A stretch of DNA of 8,872 nucleotides from an uncultured Collinsella sp. (lineage in GTDB: Bacteria > Actinomycetota > Coriobacteriia > Coriobacteriales > Coriobacteriaceae), in NCBI GenBank assembly GCA_902496335.1, contig CABVAO010000056.1, forward strand, positions 1-8,872. Reading direction: 5' to 3'. A program made the position numbers and the translations under genes. Shown here piece after piece: positions 1 through 6,087 of the stretch. Numbering within the stretch: position 1 is the stretch's first letter; every line of letters begins with the position of its first letter. The notes below the pieces were generated by a model that saw nothing but the letters and a program-made list of their open reading frames with translations, was not told where the DNA came from and did not search any database.

Positions 1-32
1 AACTTGATGAACTCTTGCTTGTAAGCCTCCAT
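1..32 (-). CDS. pyrE: Start of a leftward gene, probably orotate phosphoribosyltransferase (partial)
   Basis: Only the first ten codons are inside the window; the gene runs off the left edge. Read on the minus strand from the ATG at 32-30 they give MEAYKQEFIK. A GAGGAG Shine-Dalgarno lies six bases upstream, which supports a real start. The pattern M-x-x-Y-x-x-x-F-I matches the N-terminus of bacterial PyrE (E. coli begins MKPYQRQFIEF). PyrE transfers phosphoribose from PRPP to orotate in cytoplasmic pyrimidine synthesis. The product call rests on ten residues, so the presence of a gene is more certain than its identity. It is divergent from mgtA and shares the 33-258 spacer with it. Confidence 0.5.
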   Translation of the reverse strand, partial: MEAYKQEFIK

Positions 33-158
33 GCGGGCTCCTCTCGTAATCGCGTGCGTGCCTTCCAGTTTAGCGCAGGCGAAGCGTAGATGCGGGCGCG
101 CTTTGGGACCACGGCATTCTGTAAAGGCTTTGTCAGGGGGAATGGTTTTCCGAACAAT

Positions 159-179
159 GGGGTTGACATGTCAAACCCC
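159..179. promoter_or_regulatory. Palindromic operator-like site between divergent genes
   Basis: The 12-bp perfect palindrome TTGACATGTCAA (163-174) sits inside a longer imperfect one, with GGGG at 159-162 facing CCCC at 176-179 and one unpaired base (A175). It contains a TTGACA hexamer on both strands. A dimeric regulator bound here would cover the -35 region of the rightward promoter and could also affect leftward transcription. No U-run follows, so it is not a terminator. The cognate regulator cannot be named from the sequence. Confidence 0.45.
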
Positions 180-191
180 CTCATCAAGAAT
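163..191 (+). promoter_or_regulatory. Predicted sigma70-type promoter for mgtA
   Basis: A perfect -35 hexamer TTGACA (163-168) is followed after exactly 17 bases by AAGAAT (186-191), which matches four of six -10 consensus positions. Transcription would start near 198 and give a leader of about 270 nt before the mgtA start codon. The -35 lies inside the palindrome. The weak -10 would suit a regulated promoter. Confidence 0.45.
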
Positions 192-258
192 ACGGGCGGA
201 TTAAAAAGGGGTACGAGATACCCAAAGCGCGCTGCGCTCAGCCTTTAGGAGGTGTGCC

Positions 259-330
259 ATGGAAGGCAGTCCTAGTCGAAAAACCTGCATGTCACCCTCG
301 GCACGCCGCGAGGACTCCGCACACGCATAA
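259..330 (+). CDS. Predicted leader peptide upstream of mgtA (23 aa)
   Basis: A 23-codon frame starts at ATG 259-261 and ends with TAA 328-330. AGGAGG at 247-252, six bases upstream, is a better ribosome site than many genes have. The peptide begins MEGSPSRKTCM, has two prolines, and carries a mixed Arg-Arg-Glu-Asp stretch near its end. Enterobacterial mgtA has a short leader peptide, MgtL, that also starts with Met-Glu, is proline-containing and has acidic then basic residues; its translation controls mgtA expression. No sequence homology is claimed beyond that general resemblance. Codons 7-12 form one arm of a long-range pairing with the U-run site downstream. The peptide itself probably has no function apart from its translation. 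Confidence 0.55.
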   Translation: MEGSPSRKTCMSPSARREDSAHA

Positions 331-421
331 ACGCCACCGGCAGATCGCCAAAACCACCGCAAAGGCGCGCTGCACCCTTTGTGGGCTCAAGAGCTTGACG
401 TGAGCGACATCTAGGTTTTTT
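279..421 (+). promoter_or_regulatory. Long-range stem joining the leader frame to a U-run (possible attenuator)
   Basis: AAAAACCTGCATGTC (279-293) is complementary to GACATCTAGGTTTTT (406-420) at 13 of 15 positions; the only mismatch is a two-base internal loop. The 5' arm covers codons 7-12 of the leader frame, and the 3' arm runs into the U-run at 416-421. A ribosome on the early codons of the small frame would prevent this pairing. Such an arrangement could couple leader translation to termination or to downstream folding. The 112-nt loop, which itself contains hairpins, is long for an intrinsic terminator, so the exact mechanism is open. Confidence 0.4.
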
Positions 422-469
422 GAAGCAAATACGACACGTACGCTAACTCCCCTCAACAAGGAGGACCCT

Positions 470-3238
470 ATGCTGATGCTCAAAACCGTCACGGTACTCG
501 AAGCCATCTCCAAGCGCCGCCGCACGGCGCGCCCTGCCGCTCATACCGGCCTGTCCAAGAACACCATATTCGCCGCCACCCATAGTGCCGAGGACGCCCT
601 CGTACTGCTTGACGCCACGGCAAACGGCCTCACCGTCGAGCAGGCAACTGAGCGCCTGAACGCCGTCGGCCCCAACACCATCGAGGCAACGACCAAAACG
701 CTCGCCCGCCGCATCGCCGACGCGTTCATCGATCCCTTCGCCGGCATCCTCGCCGCGCTCGCACTGGTCTCGCTCTACATCGACGTGCTCGCCGTGCCCG
801 AACCGCAGCGCGACCCCTCCACGGTCATCGTCATCGGCACCATGCTGCTGGTATCGGGCGGCATGAAGTTTATCCAGGAAGCCCGCAGCGGCAATGCGGC
901 AGAGGCCCTCAAGGACCTGGTCTCCAACACTTGCACCGCCCTGCGCGACGGCGGGCGCATCGAGATCCCCTTCGACGAGCTCGTCCCCGGCGATGTAATC
1001 CGCCTCTCTGCCGGCGATATGGTGCCGGCAGACGCCCGCATCATCACCGCGCGCGACCTGTTTGTGATCGAGTCCGCACTCACCGGCGAGAGCGAGGCCG
1101 TCGAGAAGACCACCGCCGTCACCGTCGTCGAGGGCGCCGACGGCTCCGCACTGCCACTCTCTGCCTGCAAGAACATCGTCTTTACCGGCACCTCCGTGCA
1201 AAACGGCGCCGCCATGGCGCTTGTCGTTGCCAACGGCTCGGACACCTACCTGGGCGGCATCGCCAAGATGCTCAACGGGCGCGGCGAAAAAAGCGCGTTT
1301 GACCGCGGCGTCTCGAGCGTCTCCATGCTGCTGGTGCGCCTGATGCTCGTTATGGCGCCGGCCGTCTTTGCCATCAACGCCGCCACCAAGGGCAACGTCA
1401 TCGACGCGCTGCTGTTCGCCACGAGCGTGGCCGTGGGCATCACGCCGCAGATGCTTCCCGTCATCGTGACCACGAGCCTGTCGCAGGGCGCCAAGGACCT
1501 CGCCCGTCGCCAGGTTATCGTCAAGGAGCTGCCGGCGATTCAAAACCTCGGAGCGATGGACGTCCTGTGCTGCGACAAGACCGGCACCCTCACCGAAGAC
1601 CGCATCGTGCTCGAGCGCTACCTCAACACCGATGGCAACGAGGACGCGCGCGTGCTGCGCCATGCGTTTTTGAACAGCTTCTTCCAGACCGGCCTCAAAA
1701 ATCTTATCGACCTGGCCGTAATCGACCGTGCCGATGTGACACCCTCGACCGTCGCACCCGATTCCATGCTGGGCCAGAGCCTGCGCGACCGCTACACCAA
1801 GGTCGACGAGGTTCCCTTCGATTTCTCGCGCCGTCGCCTGAGCGTAGTTGTCGCCGACGCCCAAGGCAAAACCCAGATGGTTACCAAGGGCGCCGCCGAG
1901 GAAATGCTCGAGATCTGCTCCTTTGTCGAGATCGATGGCATCGCTCAGCCGCTCACCGACGAGAAGCTCGCCCAGATTCGCAAGCAGATCGCCGGACTTA
2001 ACGCCGAGGGCCTACGCGTAATTGCCGTGGCGCAGAAGACCAATCCGCGCTGCGTGGGCGAGTTTGGCATCGCCGACGAGTGCGACATGGTGCTGATGGG
2101 CTTTTTGGCCTTCCTCGATCCGCCCAAAGCAAGTGCCGCGGGCGCCGTCGCCACCCTCGAGGCCAAGGGCGTGGCGGTCAAGGTCCTAACCGGCGACAAC
2201 GACCGCGTCGCCGCCACCGTCTGCGAGCAGATTGGTATCGATGCGAGCAACGTCTTGCTCGGCTCCGAGATCGATGCGCTCGATGACGCCGAACTTGCCG
2301 AGCGCGCCGAGAAAACCCACCTCTTCACCAAGCTCTCGCCGCTGCAGAAGGCGCGCCTGGTACGTGTCATGCGCGAGATGCTCGGCCACACCGTGGGCTT
2401 TATGGGCGACGGCATCAACGACGCCGCCGCCATGCGTGCGAGCGATTGCGGCATCTCGGTCGATTCGGCCGTCGATATTGCCAAGGAATCCGCCGATATC
2501 ATCTTGCTTCAGAAGGACCTGGGCGTGCTCGAGCGCGGCATCATCGAAGGCCGCCGCACTTACGGCAACCTGCTCAAGTACCTCAAGACCACGGTGAGCT
2601 CCAACTTTGGCAATGTGCTGTCCGTGACCGTCGCGAGCCTGTTCTTGCCGTTTTTGCCCATGAGCGCCCTGCAGCTGGTACTGCTGTCGCTGGTCTACGA
2701 GATCGTGTGCATCGCACTGCCGTGGGACACCGTCGATGACGCCTGGACTGCCCGCCCGCGTGCCTGGGACGCCGCATCCATCAAGGGCTTTATGCTCGAG
2801 CTGGGCCCCGTGAGCTCGCTGTTTGACATCGTGACCTTCGCCGCGCTCTTCTTTGTCGTGTGCCCCGCCGCCGTGGACGCAAGCTGGTCCGAGCTTGCCG
2901 CCGCGGGCGACGTCGCGGGTATGGCGACCTTTGCTGCGCTCTTCCAGAGCGGCTGGTTTGTCGAGTCCATGTGGTCGCAGACACTCGTGGTCCACATGTT
3001 GCGCTCCCCGCATCTGCCGAGCCCGCGCGACCACGCCGCGCCCGCATTGTGCGTTCTTACCGTGCTGGGCCTGGCGCTCGTCACCTGGCTGCCGGCAAGC
3101 CCCATCGCCGATGCGCTCGGCCTCATGCCGCTGCCCACGAGCTTTTTTGGGCTGCTCATTGGCATCGTTACCGCCTATATCGCGCTCACCCAGCTGGCGA
3201 AGCGCCGCTACATTGCCCGCCACGGCGAGCTGCTGTAG
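470..3238 (+). CDS. mgtA: Magnesium-translocating P-type ATPase
   Basis: This 922-residue membrane protein is predicted to import Mg2+ at the expense of ATP. Class signatures are in the expected order: the actuator loop TGES (205-208), phosphorylation site DKTGT with Asp369, nucleotide-domain KGA (473-475), and hinge GDGINDA (646-652) followed by the MgtA-typical run to DIAKESADIILL. Membrane segments 1-2 lie near residues 85-140, 3-4 near 280-345, and six more fill the C-terminal 230 residues. The C-terminal segments match MgtA/MgtB closely, including NFGNVLSV, ALPWD and QSGWFVE..SQTLVVHMLR. The length is near that of E. coli MgtA (about 900). The start is set by AAGGAGG at 458-464, five bases before the ATG; a second ATG at 476 is less well placed. 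Segment 4 reads PQMLP (Gln327) where MgtA has PEMLP, and segment 6 has SLVYE (740-744) where MgtA has NLMYD, so ion coordination may differ. It stands alone after its long leader and converges on the LuxR gene. Confidence 0.93.
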   Translation: MLMLKTVTVLEAISKRRRTARPAAHTGLSKNTIFAATHSAEDALVLLDATANGLTVEQATERLNAVGPNTIEATTKTLARRIADAFIDPFAGILAALALVSLYIDVLAVPEPQRDPSTVIVIGTMLLVSGGMKFIQEARSGNAAEALKDLVSNTCTALRDGGRIEIPFDELVPGDVIRLSAGDMVPADARIITARDLFVIESALTGESEAVEKTTAVTVVEGADGSALPLSACKNIVFTGTSVQNGAAMALVVANGSDTYLGGIAKMLNGRGEKSAFDRGVSSVSMLLVRLMLVMAPAVFAINAATKGNVIDALLFATSVAVGITPQMLPVIVTTSLSQGAKDLARRQVIVKELPAIQNLGAMDVLCCDKTGTLTEDRIVLERYLNTDGNEDARVLRHAFLNSFFQTGLKNLIDLAVIDRADVTPSTVAPDSMLGQSLRDRYTKVDEVPFDFSRRRLSVVVADAQGKTQMVTKGAAEEMLEICSFVEIDGIAQPLTDEKLAQIRKQIAGLNAEGLRVIAVAQKTNPRCVGEFGIADECDMVLMGFLAFLDPPKASAAGAVATLEAKGVAVKVLTGDNDRVAATVCEQIGIDASNVLLGSEIDALDDAELAERAEKTHLFTKLSPLQKARLVRVMREMLGHTVGFMGDGINDAAAMRASDCGISVDSAVDIAKESADIILLQKDLGVLERGIIEGRRTYGNLLKYLKTTVSSNFGNVLSVTVASLFLPFLPMSALQLVLLSLVYEIVCIALPWDTVDDAWTARPRAWDAASIKGFMLELGPVSSLFDIVTFAALFFVVCPAAVDASWSELAAAGDVAGMATFAALFQSGWFVESMWSQTLVVHMLRSPHLPSPRDHAAPALCVLTVLGLALVTWLPASPIADALGLMPLPTSFFGLLIGIVTAYIALTQLAKRRYIARHGELL

Positions 3239-3339
3239 CAAGTAGACGGAAAACACCCTGCCAGCTGCCGTTGCCACTACCACAGCTGCCAACGCCGCTG
3301 CCGTTGCCTCTGCCGCCGCCGCAGTCTATCCCCCCAGCA
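3239..3339. other. GCC-rich low-complexity intergenic stretch
   Basis: The bases just after the mgtA stop are a degenerate run built on GCTGCC, GCCGTTGCC and GCCGCC words; CTGCCGTTGCC occurs twice (3266-3276 and 3298-3308). Open frames cross it, but none has a ribosome site or recognisable product. It may be the decayed edge of a repeat that joins the inverted repeat at 3340. No clear mgtA terminator with a U-run is visible here. Confidence 0.4.
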
Positions 3340-3404
3340 GTTGCGGTGAAATAGTTCCTGTTTAAAGCCCCGTGACTTTAATTTAGGGACTATTCCACCG
3401 CAAC
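3340..3404. repeat. 65-nt REP-like inverted repeat between convergent genes
   Basis: GTTGCGGTGAAATAGTTCC (3340-3358) pairs with GGGACTATTCCACCGCAAC (3386-3404) over 19 positions with one A-C mismatch and one G-U pair. Inside, TTAAAG (3362-3367) pairs with CTTTAA (3376-3381) around an eight-base loop. The result is one long, almost continuous hairpin between the ends of mgtA and the luxR-type gene. Neither side has a U-run, so it is not a standard intrinsic terminator, although such a stem could block polymerase or protect mRNA ends from both genes. The size and long arms look like a dispersed REP or MITE-type element. Confidence 0.7.
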
Positions 3405-3419
3405 TTATTGGAGGATTAG

Positions 3420-4964
3420 CTAGTCCTTGGGCGTCCAGGACCAGAAGAAGTTGATAAGGGCTACACGCGAGGCGGTACCGGCCTTTTTGTTGATCGAGGA
3501 AATGTGGCGGTAGAGCGTGGAGCGCGAAAGAAAGAGCGTTGTGGCGATGTCCTGAACGCTCTGGTCCGAAACGACCAAGACCTCAAGAATATCGCGCTCG
3601 CGCTCTGTAAGCCCAAAGGTGGCGACGAAGGCATCGAGGCGTTCATCGGACGTGAGCTCCGCTGCCTCCACGGGCTCGGGGTCGGAGCATGTGGGCGCAA
3701 GATCCCCACCAAGATCGTCGGTGGCAAGCGGCAGTCCGTCCCGCATCGCGGCATCATCGGCTCGTTGCCCCAACTGCCCCAGCAGCGTAATCGCAATGCC
3801 CACAAACATCACGAGCGCCGCACCGACCGCAGCCAGCACATTTTGACTCGAGATAATCGCCACTGCCGGCTCCGTCACGAACATCGAGCACACGTTGTTG
3901 ACGACGCGACCCATGCACGGCCAAAAATATGACCAGCGCGCATAGAGCGAGACGGCGGCATATTTTGTGGTAAAGAACACCACGAAAAAGCCCGAGCCCA
4001 GATAAAAGATGATCGTGGCAGCAAGCTCGTTGCCGCCATTGCCATCGACGATGAGCACAAAGAACGAAAGCGTGGACAGTATGGCGGCACATGTCATGCC
4101 GATATTCATATACGAGCGGCCGTGCAGGTCAAATAGTGCGCCAGCGACCAACGAGCTCACGACAAGCAGCAGGCGCGGCCAATCGCCCAAATCGACGGTT
4201 CCGACAGCATGCAGGGTCGTGAAGCCCGCGTTGAGAGCGGCGAATACGCTGGAAAGATACGCCGTCGCCACGGTCAGGCGAACTACGGCGCGACGGAATG
4301 CCGCCTTTGCCTCGGGATCGTCATGCCACTTGGCGCCATATTCCAGAGCATCTACCGAAAGCCCGGCAGCACTGGGTTCAAAGCTGGGATCGGACTCGTC
4401 GCGCAGCTTGGCGCGTCGGGCACCGTGGAGCAACGCCACCTGCGCGATCGCACAGACGACCAGAACAGCCTGCTGAGGAATGCCGACAGGCATCACCATG
4501 TGGTTGAGAACCTGCACCAGAACGCCCATGGCGTAAGAAAGTGCGGCGGCGCGCGCCAAGCAGGGCGTTCGCGCAAAGCGCCTCGCAAAATTTGCATGAG
4601 CAGTCGATCCGCAGTAGCCCAGCGCGCAGCACGCCACCAAACCGCCGGCAATTACCACCTCAACCTGAACCGCCATAATCAACAGCAGCAATGCCGCCAC
4701 CAGCAAAACGCCCGTGACGTCACTCGTTGCGTCGATAGCATGGGGACGGCGATAGTACAGAATGGGACGCACAAAGAAGCCAATCACGCTCGCGCCGATG
4801 ACAAGGCTCTCATAAATAACAACCTCGTCCGGAGACACGAACTCGGCCATGCGCACATCAAAAAGATACTCGCACGCCAAAAACGTGAAGAAGAACAGCG
4901 CCAGGCATATAATCTCCCGAATGCCCCGACGCAAATATGCGGTTGTGTCTCCCATGCCCCTCAT
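3420..4964 (-). CDS. LuxR-family regulator with N-terminal multi-pass membrane domain
   Basis: The 514-residue product joins a hydrophobic, transporter-like domain of about 12 segments (roughly residues 15-395) to a charged linker and a C-terminal LuxR/GerE helix-turn-helix (about 452-507). The DNA-binding part reads LTERERDILEVL, then DIATTLFLSRSTLYRHISSINKKAG, the standard LuxR pattern. This architecture is abundant in Coriobacteriia, where it is thought to sense a signal at the membrane and act as a one-component regulator. No ligand can be read from the sequence. I chose ATG 4964-4962 because the predicted promoter would begin transcription near 4988, only about three bases before the longer frame's TTG codon at 4985. 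A G-rich site (GGGGG) precedes the chosen ATG by seven bases; a further ATG at 4955 is possible. The gene faces mgtA tail to tail and is divergent from the zinc-ribbon operon, so either could be a target, but nothing here proves it. Confidence 0.85.
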   Translation of the reverse strand: MRGMGDTTAYLRRGIREIICLALFFFTFLACEYLFDVRMAEFVSPDEVVIYESLVIGASVIGFFVRPILYYRRPHAIDATSDVTGVLLVAALLLLIMAVQVEVVIAGGLVACCALGYCGSTAHANFARRFARTPCLARAAALSYAMGVLVQVLNHMVMPVGIPQQAVLVVCAIAQVALLHGARRAKLRDESDPSFEPSAAGLSVDALEYGAKWHDDPEAKAAFRRAVVRLTVATAYLSSVFAALNAGFTTLHAVGTVDLGDWPRLLLVVSSLVAGALFDLHGRSYMNIGMTCAAILSTLSFFVLIVDGNGGNELAATIIFYLGSGFFVVFFTTKYAAVSLYARWSYFWPCMGRVVNNVCSMFVTEPAVAIISSQNVLAAVGAALVMFVGIAITLLGQLGQRADDAAMRDGLPLATDDLGGDLAPTCSDPEPVEAAELTSDERLDAFVATFGLTERERDILEVLVVSDQSVQDIATTLFLSRSTLYRHISSINKKAGTASRVALINFFWSWTPKD

Positions 4965-4994
4965 GGTTAACCCCCAGCCGCTCAATTGTCTGGA

Positions 4995-5023
4995 ATTCTA
5001 TTTTAATAAAGAACCAATCTCAA
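4995..5023 (-). promoter_or_regulatory. Predicted promoter of the LuxR-type gene
   Basis: On the minus strand TTGAGA (5023-5018) and TAGAAT (5000-4995) are separated by exactly 17 bases, with an AT-rich spacer that stands out in this GC-rich window. Each hexamer is a close match to consensus. Transcription would begin near 4988, leaving about 24 nt before the ATG at 4964. Confidence 0.6.
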
Positions 5024-5325
5024 TATCGAAGCCAGGCTCGAAATGCTGCCAATTCGACCCCAGCCGTCCACATCACGCCGCGATTTTGAGCCGCATGGAC
5101 CAGAAGGGACACGCGCGATCTCTAGCTCGGCCAGGAGTGTCTCCAACTACCACTCATTTAAGTACGTCCCCAATGAGTGGCCGAAGAGTGTCCCCCGCGT
5201 CCAATCAAAAAATGGGCCATGTGTCCCAGTTGTGGAGACTCGTTGAGCCGTCTGGGTATCGTGAAAGATCGCGCACTCCCCCATCATCAAAAGTGACACA
5301 CGCTACCTGTTGATGGGAGGCAGCC
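5024..5325. repeat. Intergenic region with clustered GTGTCCC words and a 9-bp inverted repeat
   Basis: No gene is supported in this 302-base stretch. It contains GGGACAC (5106-5112) and its inverse GTGTCCC at 5188-5194 and 5221-5227. AGTGTCTCC (5136-5144) and AGTGTCCCC (5187-5195) form near-identical direct repeats. Between them CCACTCATT (5150-5158) and AATGAGTGG (5172-5180) form a perfect 9-bp inverted repeat with a 13-base spacer. The arrangement looks like a small transposable-element remnant or a site for a DNA-binding protein. I found no convincing -35/-10 pair for the downstream operon. Confidence 0.5.
5276..5319 (+). promoter_or_regulatory. Possible hairpin masking the ribosome site of the zinc-ribbon operon
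   Basis: CTCCCCCATCA (5276-5286) can pair with TGATGGGAG (5311-5319) if two cytosines bulge out. The 3' arm includes most of the GGGAGG Shine-Dalgarno (5315-5320) that serves the ATG at 5326. Folding would hide the ribosome site. It depends on transcription starting upstream of 5276, which is unproven. Confidence 0.3.
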
Positions 5326-6063
5326 ATGGGCTTCTTTGACAAGATGTTCGAGAAGAAAGAGTGCGCGATTTGCGGTACCGAGCTGGGGCTTTTGGGGAAG
5401 ACCAAGATCAACGAAGGCTACCTGTGCAAAGAGTGCGTCGGCAAGCTCTCCCCCTTCTTTGGCGGCTATCGTTCCAGCACCGCGGACGATATCCGCGAGC
5501 AACTCGCCTACCGCGAGGCCAATGCCGAGCGCCTGGCGTCGTTCAACCCCACGCGCACGCTTTCTGCCGGGCGCACCAATATCATGCTCGACGAAGACGC
5601 GGGCCTGCTGATCATCACTTCGCAGAGCCGCTGGCGTGACGCCAATCCCGACATCATCGAGTTCTCGCAGGTACTTGGCTGCGACATGGATATCGACGAG
5701 CATCGCACCGAGATCTATCGCGAGACAAAAGATGGCGAGCGCAAGAGCTACGACCCGCCGCGTTACGACCTGGATTACGACTTTAACCTGACCATTCACG
5801 TCAACACGCCGTACTTTACCGAGATCAACCTGCGCGTGAACGACTCCACCATCGAGCAGCGCGGTTCCATCGAATACCGCGAGGCCAAGCGCCAGGCAAC
5901 CGAGGTCCGCGACGCGCTGGTGCAGCTGCGTCAGGAAACGCGCGACAGCGTCGTGGCCGCTAAGGCCCCCAAGACCGCGGTCACCTGCCCCTTCTGCGGA
6001 GCCACCACCATTCCCGATGCCAGCGGGCGCTGCGAATACTGCGGCGGCGCCATCGGCGCATAG
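5326..6063 (+). CDS. DUF4428-type zinc-ribbon protein
   Basis: The 245-residue product has a zinc-binding module at each end. The N-terminal one uses Cys13, Cys16, Cys34 and Cys37 (CAIC and CKEC), typical of DUF4428 proteins. The C-terminal one uses Cys221, Cys224, Cys236 and Cys239 (CPFC and CEYC), a classic short zinc ribbon. The middle (about 75-175) is hydrophilic and looks beta-rich, with alternating stretches such as DAGLLIITSQSRW and NLTIHVNTPYFTEINLRV; a compact lipid- or protein-binding fold is possible but unproven. About 40 charged residues after it look helical. No signal peptide or membrane segment is seen, so it is probably cytoplasmic. GGGAGG lies five bases before the ATG. It is the first gene of the cluster, 24 bases before the next. 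No enzymatic motif is visible; an adaptor role is inference. Confidence 0.8.
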   Translation: MGFFDKMFEKKECAICGTELGLLGKTKINEGYLCKECVGKLSPFFGGYRSSTADDIREQLAYREANAERLASFNPTRTLSAGRTNIMLDEDAGLLIITSQSRWRDANPDIIEFSQVLGCDMDIDEHRTEIYRETKDGERKSYDPPRYDLDYDFNLTIHVNTPYFTEINLRVNDSTIEQRGSIEYREAKRQATEVRDALVQLRQETRDSVVAAKAPKTAVTCPFCGATTIPDASGRCEYCGGAIGA

Positions 6064-6087
6064 CCTCCGGCAGCGAAAGGACCGATC

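Larger units (their letters stand above)
96..232. repeat. 12-bp inverted repeat spanning the divergent promoter region
   Basis: GCGCGCTTTGGG at 96-107 is the exact reverse complement of CCCAAAGCGCGC at 221-232. Each transcript leaving this spacer (leftward to the pyrE-like gene, rightward to mgtA) would therefore carry CCCAAAGCGCGC in the sense direction. A degenerate third version, CAAAGGCGCGCTGC, lies at 360-373 in the mgtA leader. The two exact copies sit roughly symmetrically about the palindrome at 163-174. Function is unknown; a protein-binding site or shared leader element is possible, and so is coincidence in GC-rich DNA. Confidence 0.45.
198..469 (+). promoter_or_regulatory. Structured 5' leader of mgtA with local hairpins
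   Basis: The leader from the predicted start site to the mgtA start codon is unusually long and structured. Visible hairpins are 209-223 (GGGTA/TACCC), 224-246 (AAAG..GCTG/CAGC..CTTT, ending directly before the AGGAGG of the small reading frame), 296-313 (CCTCG/CGAGG) and 357-384 (nine pairs around CAAAGG/CCTTTG). It also holds a 23-codon frame, a six-base U-run at 416-421 and the mgtA ribosome site AAGGAGG at 458-464. CCTC at 451-454 could pair with GAGG at 461-464 and partly mask that site. I saw none of the conserved M-box (ykoK) magnesium riboswitch sequence. The layout suggests attenuation or translational control, which is inference. Confidence 0.5.

Noticed and set aside
357..421. Simple local intrinsic terminator in the mgtA leader
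   Set aside because: The strong 357-384 hairpin lies more than 30 bases before the U-run, and the nearest local stem (GACGT/ACATC) contains a mismatch.
198..469. M-box (ykoK) magnesium riboswitch in the mgtA leader
   Set aside because: Conserved M-box words such as GGTGAGGCTCC and the downstream loop sequences were not found.
443..1864. 473-codon open frame on the minus strand across mgtA
   Set aside because: It lies opposite the clear P-type ATPase, its product is Gly/Ala/Asp/His-rich without a known domain, and long antisense frames are expected in high-GC coding DNA.
2186..3292. 368-codon minus-strand open frame over the end of mgtA
   Set aside because: Antisense shadow of the conserved MgtA C-terminus; low-complexity product and no supported ribosome site.
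3340..3404. Ordinary bidirectional rho-independent terminator
   Set aside because: The stem is long but has no U-run on either side; a REP-like repeat is the better description.
4209..4970. 253-codon plus-strand open frame inside the LuxR-type gene
   Set aside because: The opposite strand encodes a protein with a recognisable domain and promoter; this product has no hydrophobic or catalytic pattern.
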